A stretch of DNA of 21,486 bases from a virus, in the IMG/VR virus record IMGVR_UViG_3300020055_000186, positions 1 through 21,486 of that record; one strand, given 5' to 3'. A program made the position numbers and the translations under genes. The notes under the pieces are model-generated. The model was not told where the DNA came from, searched no databases, and saw only the letters and a list, made by a program, of their open reading frames with translations. Position 1 is the stretch's first letter. The number at the start of each line of letters is the position of its first letter. Below are positions 20,901 to 21,486 of the stretch, piece after piece.

Positions 20901-21486
20901 TGTAGAACTAGGAAATGGGTTACATAGGTCAGTTTTAACGGGAATAAAGTTTGATAGAACAGCAGCAAGATTTACTATTACTGAAATAAATGCAGAAGAA
21001 AATTTTGTAGCGTCGGGCAGTAATTACGAATATAATTTACAATGGCCAATGGTATTATCTAACGATAAAGTTGAAGTGTATGCAGGTACTAGAAAGCTAC
21101 TTAGAAGTGAATATCAATATTCTAATGTTAAGGACAATACTAAAACATTTGATCGTAGTTTAGGAAAAATTACCACTACAGAAGCATTACCTAAAAATAC
21201 ACAAATTAAAATTATATATAAAAAATCATTAGAATTACTTAATGCAGCAGATAGGGTAAATGCATACTATACACCAGCTACTGGTAGTTTAGGTAAAGAT
21301 TTGGCTCAGTTAATGACTGGAGTAGATTATGGCGGCGTAGCAGTCAAAGGTACTGGTTTTGAGCAGATTCAAGGCTGGGATAATGATCCGTGGTACACAT
21401 CTGAATGGGATGCATATGTTAATACAAACGACGATGAAGTTTTTGAGTTTGATCAATCTACAGTAGAAATACAACTATCAAAACCA
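8962..21486 (+). CDS. Giant modular baseplate/tail structural protein, at gp7 position (3' partial)
   Basis: One open frame of at least 4,175 codons, read through by eye without a stop, still open at the window edge. The start ATG overlaps the gp6 stop (TAATG). It follows gp6, where T4 has the wedge protein gp7 (1,032 residues), so a wedge or peripheral baseplate role is the best inference. Order of parts: N-terminal domain with NHLPKIFRT and YAWNPHIDWDKFTNFREYYW (about 29-155); cupredoxin-like module (about 182-286); conserved body with NLWSKYNKWFHKSVIE (about 396-411), NLRDLGGLSQNGRRFLQHSA (about 815-834), VIQGHDGSI (about 1020) and DTDRPHTHPWEILG-like sequence (about 1140); CBM5/12-like segments (about 1448, 1706, 2221, 2851); propeller-like blades (about 2129-2209 and 2929-3150) split by duplicated units; two GxGY modules (about 3546-3607, 3907-3969); and YVLSEQMNVDWLFKTSFVKA (about 3783-3802). 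I saw only three cysteines. No signal peptide or membrane span. Similar sequences are known as virion structural proteins in marine T4-like phages; the exact role is not established here. Confidence 0.9.
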   Translation, partial: MAYDNSQNEPILPNKNLNNSRKSANHLPKIFRTPSNNKFLSATLDQMIQPGVIDKINGFVGRKTAKAYNAADVYISDVNTQRQNYQLEPASVIKDDLDNVTLYRDYNDYMNVLANSNKAVKNDSIVNEQEFYAWNPHIDWDKFTNFREYYWLPTGPQAISIFGNSKEVESTYTVRLSDNLDSYSYIFTPDGSTPNPTLTLYRGVKYKFDVDVPNFPITFRTKLTDSSEFDLDSSTILLYDGVDIQGLETGNVTLELSTSAPDSLWYVSATDINVHGKIIVKDIQDSAFIDVEKEIIGKKTYKSGNGVTFSNGMKINFAAEVEPAFYKNRNFYVEGVGDKIQLIEEALLNVSTSFTEEIVDNFDIQNFDNLPFSTALGYAGQKDYIVINRSAKDGNLWSKYNKWFHKSVIEQSAQYNNLPIVIDETAKANRPIIEFESGLKLYNFGSQEKQAVDLLDDITTDVFSTIEGSIGYNIDGVDVADGQRILFTNDKDSLVKNRIFKVKFITYDGTIADDANVSGRRQITLQEEDDSVSKNNETVLVKQGSKHGGTVFHFKNNSWALGQSKDKVNQSPLFDMFDENEYSFSDVTIYPSNTFTGTKIFSYKRGTGTNDVELGFPLTYRNINNVGDIVFTSDISNDTFSYSDNEDVITLSISDGYLHRYNSLDTYVHETNWKKVDSSEQFVIQQKVFDSTFINILIDEYNNSWDFVDEMEIIVYKNNQLLIKDKDFTLSQHSTNHIQINFTSALKENDIILTKTKSSAEKNSKGYFEFPYALERNPQNENLIDCTLGEINDHVQTITENTADFIGAFPGTSNLRDLGGLSQNGRRFLQHSAPTNLSLFHFTEKEYSVVKSIEYAKNEYYMFKKQFLSIAENLGFSGPVDIHVTKILQEINKSKKETDSFYFSDMVPQSAYVKTDHDVEDSDEIYFPLSSSFSLTDPSYKAVLIYKNNEQLIHGKDYTFNTEGYAVVTTTKQPLDIITIYEYENTFGNYIPPTPTKLGLYPAFEPMMYEDTTFLETQTVIQGHDGSIILAFGDYRDNLILELEKRIFNNLKVKYDPSLFNMDSVRPSYYNKNSLAFNEVNKSLLADFVHWAANTSYDYTKQDFIRDNRFTYNYSSSFNDQNVSLPGFWREIYKYYYNTDRPHTHPWEILGETIEPIWWRDTYGEAPYTKDNFLMWEDIENGVLRQPNQRVIFKKEFIRKGLTKILPVDEHGGLVSPLEIGLVSKYNSEFIEQPWIFGDGGPVEAAWRRSSNFVFALLKALVLNKPSKAFGTGFDRVNQVRNKAGNIIYKPSNKRIELQDIIFPTSVDENQTQYTSGLVNLIGEFVKSNVDQSYNDYKNKVKSIKNQLGFKLAGFTDKTKLKLILDSRTPLNKGNVFVPDENYQIFVNESSPIELLNYSGIIIERRQEGFLIKGYSNQKGYFNTHPILQKSKTIDINVGGISESFLEWNSNNFYTKGVIVRYNSSYYRCTVDHKEEDFLNTNFVKLPNLPVIGGRNVQIPTVFNTNNVVEVPYGTLYYTIQEVVDFIASHASYLKNKGFVFDYFDDSVGKILDWNHSIQEFVFWTLYELDEGSAIALSPSSNLLQFVSEKSVVSNVLDGPNDYTLLNATGNIQDFDNVFVQRYNNDFSMYLSDENGAGIYYIELPMTQTEHVVLLDNSTVFNDIIYDTVPGYRQERLQILGYRTDNWSGNINIPGFIYNDSTAKNWEEYQNYIVGDLVKYKQYYYIAKDNVEGSNLFNESDWVSIGDKPRQGLLPNFEYKSNQFTDFYDLDSDNLDTEQQKFAQHLIGYQKRDYLENIINNSVSQYKFYQGMILEKGTKNSLNKLFNVLSSNDKDSLEFYEEWAIRNGQYGGTNIVEEFEFNLDESQFIVNPQPILLSSTNSSNDTEVVYRVKPFDISVKPTNYNNLPFPSKEITNIYTNDVGYVHKADVIKTLSNLNELVATKTSEINQGNFVWVGDYNDSWSVLQHINANLTLQKISNNTLIFSEIVSNISQGDIIGIDNVYFTSVNENVVLADSTKYLESNTLLSNFAYFLKVSSVDKNKITLEIPTILQDSFNTDYDVDNATITRFEPFRFTTVDNANKALQKYYEPATKLWIDNIVDNKWKVLENTNSYSLVENLKGPTDHEYSKSFGSVISSNVANNVMVVGDYLNENGKVFVYRRQNSKKGWYLSQTIEPSNYADPNQEFGKTVSVSDDAKWLIIGSPAASNVKSNYKGDFSVDTAYNADDIVFYSERLWKAKFDLLSSSAGVNFNTFDSVVQNVFDLNEENTQSDKNDIIYVGNYSIPFGTTVTPFEQPVDHILVRAPAALYNNTLSDTENWQVKLQWNLLTLGNQDQNTLVEVQPFNNQYAASVSNTSLTGIKDIESSIDIVLFFDTLPVVPSVGETIQTSTGTGVVDYVYGNEDAKYVMYITNVTGSFNTTDSAFRASGEFIGDFEKQLDTDGTVYGGFWKISTTSFTPTYASGLSDSGRGLVFVDMSKTNDFTNVYYNIFDTNTTVIDSENNKNSYIRPLSNVGFPNVNGVNGEILSTRYVIRAPKLLTDTLSNDDTINLFVNELPNYNNGVENPLSSINLSPDEVNGLITVDDLWDGYIQLSFTKFQTNGTPYEPKIGQTIRDMRTGATARVEYYQRDNLDATLFVSNVTGNWSKGEDYNDLSEIEFLGNPSDPLGVYQIDREMGDIQFISLGSSTIGKLIVVDTQSDIELVESATSFSRLENAEYYFYTAREVSGEPISLSAPSILNANWAQTFSIPADENGTSSAYTNQGMYSLYMLNGSLYAEYGSYVTSDSTNNYYLGSDVKIRQQGDNYKGYIHAAGNATTAIPGKLHFINKGTYQNIQYDWEYSKNKKYKGPFDETLTYEKDDIVVVTSTARDQLYKAKINIAGGTPFAASSWELQEDYIDYVGYIPNTTNISVINDSTEYSGSLESDNMIAFANEFDISKDGDVIVVKVNYNNESKILVYRNVQENYQLGQTIVVGDESSVTKEWVVSISNDGMYIAVGKSLEDTYQYDEGQVFIYQQKNGIFELVQVLENANKSNSEMFGYVVNFDDNKLVVSARNASAEVPTSFDSGLTSFDAGFTNFNYTNEFQGIVYIYEKIKDRFLLGQKLFVKDPDVRQFGKHLHLKNNNIYVGLPIKPENSTSTHIGEIYNFKLLNVNEPMWSEKRSIQAAVDLEKIKEIYLYNTKTGKKLANLDYIDINQGKIAGVVDQEISYKTFDDPAVYSSSIENVTVDKNNAWGDANVGKVWWDLTNANFFNAYQKDIIYSAQTWNMPFVENSIDVYEWTESIFTPEKYNQLSLAQNADTVRYDISGEAKTSYNTLKVYDYVSKTFTTKYYFWVKNKTSIPVSSDRQFTVKTISEYILNPVSSGVEFVSLLSSDRFVLNNVEKYLSGTDVALNIQYYKQDSKISNIHTQYEILSENLGTSQPSDDIIEKWFDSLVGYDNNLLPVPDDNLPVKYKYGNLSTPRQSWFINRFEANKQLIERVNFVLKDNIIVENKNLTPLLASDSIEDVNINSYDLIVDDLLDLEEIQTEKLKPAILHPTVVNGKITDVTIVDYGRGYKKVPDVEIYGKGIDASIELQIDSLGRVVSAKVINQGKNFTDNTILKVRNFSVLVKNDTTLNSKWAIYERNITSNSWVRTVKQKFDTTLYWDYVNWYESGYNDNSKIDHVVAISADLYNTNIDIGQTVKITNIGSGGWLLLKRISNTNSLDYTVDYQTIGRENGTIQLSDKLYLPPSFGYDSNSFDVKFYDFLPVYELRNILNAIRYNLFVDDLLIEFNRLFFASIRYVLSEQMNVDWLFKTSFVKAKHNVGALRKDITFNNDNLADYEQYLNEVKPFKSKIREYSSSYENLEPTNSFVTDFDLTQVYDATEGKLIHPSNKIKNNQVDILQDLIESYPNKHWYDNIGYSVVKINITDNGSKYRTPPTVKVIGGGGTGAEVKTYIGSNGKLIKCEVINEGFGYTSTPTLEISHNLEDGGKPAILSVELGNGLHRSVLTGIKFDRTAARFTITEINAEENFVASGSNYEYNLQWPMVLSNDKVEVYAGTRKLLRSEYQYSNVKDNTKTFDRSLGKITTTEALPKNTQIKIIYKKSLELLNAADRVNAYYTPATGSLGKDLAQLMTGVDYGGVAVKGTGFEQIQGWDNDPWYTSEWDAYVNTNDDEVFEFDQSTVEIQLSKP
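9505..9816 (+). other. Cupredoxin-like beta-sandwich module in the giant protein
   Basis: Residues about 182-286 read as a beta-sandwich: YSYIFTPDGSTPNPTLTLYR, then GVKYKFDVDVPNFPITFRT, later APDSLWYVSATDINVHGKI. The order of 'NPTLTLYRG-x-x-Y-x-F' strand, P-rich strand and late 'APDxLxYVS' strand resembles cupredoxin-like domains of phage structural proteins. The usual copper-binding His and Cys are absent, so a purely structural role is likely. Confidence 0.5.
11089..11226 (+). repeat. YKNN beta module, copy 1 of 3 in the giant protein
   Basis: Residues about 710-755: EIIVYKNNQLLIKDKDFTLS, then a short strand and LKENDIILTK. The same layout, a 'hydrophobic-YKN-x-x-x-L-x-x-x-x-DY/DF-T' strand followed by a 'L-x-x-N/D-x-I' strand, recurs at 11776-11910 and 21052-21225. 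It is a small beta module seen in many phage fibres and baseplate proteins. Confidence 0.5.
11776..11910 (+). repeat. YKNN beta module, copy 2 of 3 in the giant protein
   Basis: Residues about 939-983: YKAVLIYKNNEQLIHGKDYT, then VVTTTKQPLDIITIYEYE. It aligns with the copy at 11089-11226 about 690 bases upstream, sharing YKNN, the KD-aromatic-T turn and the closing hydrophobic strand. Confidence 0.5.
13303..13430 (+). repeat. CBM5/12-like module 1 in the giant protein
   Basis: Residues about 1448-1490 read WNSNNFYTKGVIVRYNSSYY then a short tail. This resembles the W/Y-x(4)-Y-x(2)-G-x-x-V-x-Y-x-x-x-Y-Y/W-x-A/C pattern of chitin-binding CBM5/12 folds. Glycan binding is an inference. Confidence 0.4.
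14077..14208 (+). repeat. CBM5/12-like module 2 in the giant protein
   Basis: Residues about 1706-1749 begin WEEYQNYIVGDLVKYKQYYY, then IAKD and, after a loop, ESDWVSIG. This is the clearest of four such modules: aromatic, Y-x-x-GD-x-V-x-Y, paired aromatics, A, and a terminal W. Confidence 0.5.
15346..15588 (+). repeat. Beta-propeller-like (FG-GAP type) blades, first group
   Basis: Residues about 2129-2209 contain two blade-like units: SKSFGSVISSNVANNVMVVG followed by GKVFVYRR, and EFGKTVSVSDDAKWLIIGSP. The pattern FGxxVxxSxDxxWLxxGxP with a 'G-x-V/I-F/Y-V/I-Y' strand is the FG-GAP/propeller signature. The remaining blades lie about 2.2 kb downstream at 17746-18411. Confidence 0.55.
15862..16440 (+). 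repeat. Divergent duplicated unit A inside the propeller insertion
   Basis: Residues from about 2301 start ILVRAPAALYNNTLSDTENW. Further in come PSVGETIQ (at 16105) and a strand ending YITNVTGSF (at 16189). The order and spacing of these landmarks match unit B at 16549-17060: RAP to P-x-x-G is 78 codons here and 74 in B, and P-x-x-G to NVTG is 31 here and 32 in B. Confidence 0.5.
16549..17060 (+). repeat. Divergent duplicated unit B inside the propeller insertion
   Basis: Residues from about 2530 start RYVIRAPKLLTDTLSNDD. PKIGQTIRDMRTGATARVEY follows (at 16783), then LFVSNVTGNWSKGED (around 16870). It shares RAP-x-L, P-x-I/V-G-x-TI, the G-x-V-x-Y turn and NVTG-aromatic with unit A, at similar spacing. 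Confidence 0.5.
17746..18411 (+). repeat. Beta-propeller-like (FG-GAP type) blades, second group
   Basis: Residues about 2929-3150 hold about four blade-like units. They are EFDISKDGDVIVVKV with ILVYRN; EWVVSISNDGMYIAVGKS with GQVFIYQQ; MFGYVVNFDDNKLVVSARN with GIVYIYEK; and QFGKHLHLKNNNIYVGLP with GEIYNFK. With the two at 15346-15588 the total would be about six, in the usual range for one propeller. Another phage-typical segment (GKIAGVVDQEISYKTFDDPA) follows soon after. Confidence 0.6.
19597..19782 (+). repeat. GxGY module 1 in the giant protein
   Basis: Residues about 3546-3607: VTIVDYGRGYKKVPDVEIYG, then GRVVSAKVINQGKNFTDN. This beta-rich unit (VxxxGxGYxxxPxVxxxGxG ... GxVxxxxVxxxGxxFT/YT) recurs at 20680-20868 and is common in marine phage structural proteins. 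Confidence 0.55.
20680..20868 (+). repeat. GxGY module 2 in the giant protein
   Basis: Residues about 3907-3969: NGSKYRTPPTVKVIGGGGTG, then GKLIKCEVINEGFGYTSTPT. It is a fuller version of the module at 19597-19782, with the GGGGTGA turn intact, and contains one of the few cysteines of the protein. Confidence 0.6.
21052..21225 (+). repeat. YKNN-type beta module, copy 3 of 3 in the giant protein
   Basis: Residues about 4031-4088: DKVEVYAGTRKLLRSEYQYS, then GKITTTEALPKNTQIKIIYK. It has the strand-turn-strand layout of the copies near 11.1 and 11.8 kb but with YAGT in place of YKNN, so it is a more distant copy. Confidence 0.4.

Noticed and set aside
8962-21486. Naming the giant gene gp7 or a tail fibre outright
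   Set aside because: Position supports gp7, but I could not identify T4 gp7-specific residues by eye, and the glycan-binding-like modules also fit fibre-type proteins. The symbol is left empty.

Overview
The window is a solid block of tail and baseplate genes from a contractile-tailed, T4-superfamily bacteriophage. All seven genes lie on the + strand, and the only gap between them is 48 bases. The DNA is AT-rich (roughly one third G+C by eye) and codons mostly end in A or T. The gp6, gp25, gp53 and gp5 homologues look like those of marine T4-like myoviruses (cyanophages, pelagiphages) more than like coliphage T4 itself. A marine host is therefore likely, but nothing here identifies it.

Layout. 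(1) <1-709: the C-terminal part of a tail-tube/baseplate junction protein (gp48/gp54 type), open to the left edge. (2) 706-1026: a short gp53-like wedge protein. (3) 1027-3294: a 755-residue protein with hub-like motifs, probably the gp27 counterpart. (4) 3294-4979: a gp5-like central spike with an OB-fold and beta-helix but no lysozyme domain. (5) 4979-5479: gp25-like sheath/wedge protein. (6) A 48-base gap with a T4-type late promoter motif (GATAAATAC at 5499-5507). (7) 5528-8962: a large gp6-like wedge protein. (8) 8962->21486: one uninterrupted reading frame of at least 4,175 codons that runs off the right edge. It lies where gp7 lies in T4. It is modular, with a cupredoxin-like fold, long stretches that resemble marine phage structural proteins, carbohydrate-binding-like modules, beta-propeller-like blades split by a large insertion, and duplicated beta-rich units.

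How they work together. In T4, gp5 and gp27 form the hub and needle, gp48 and gp54 cap the hub and start the tube, and gp6, gp7, gp25 and gp53 form the wedges that surround the hub and trigger sheath contraction. The same set is packed here into one transcription block. T4 keeps gene 25 and the 27-29-48-54 genes apart from 53-5-6-7. Four of the five close gene junctions are ATGA or TAATG overlaps, and at each of these four the Shine-Dalgarno sequence for the next gene is made by Gly-Gly codons at the end of the upstream protein. This suggests translational coupling.

I saw no tRNA, CRISPR array, insertion sequence or credible gene on the minus strand. The exceptional element is the giant frame in the right 12.5 kb.
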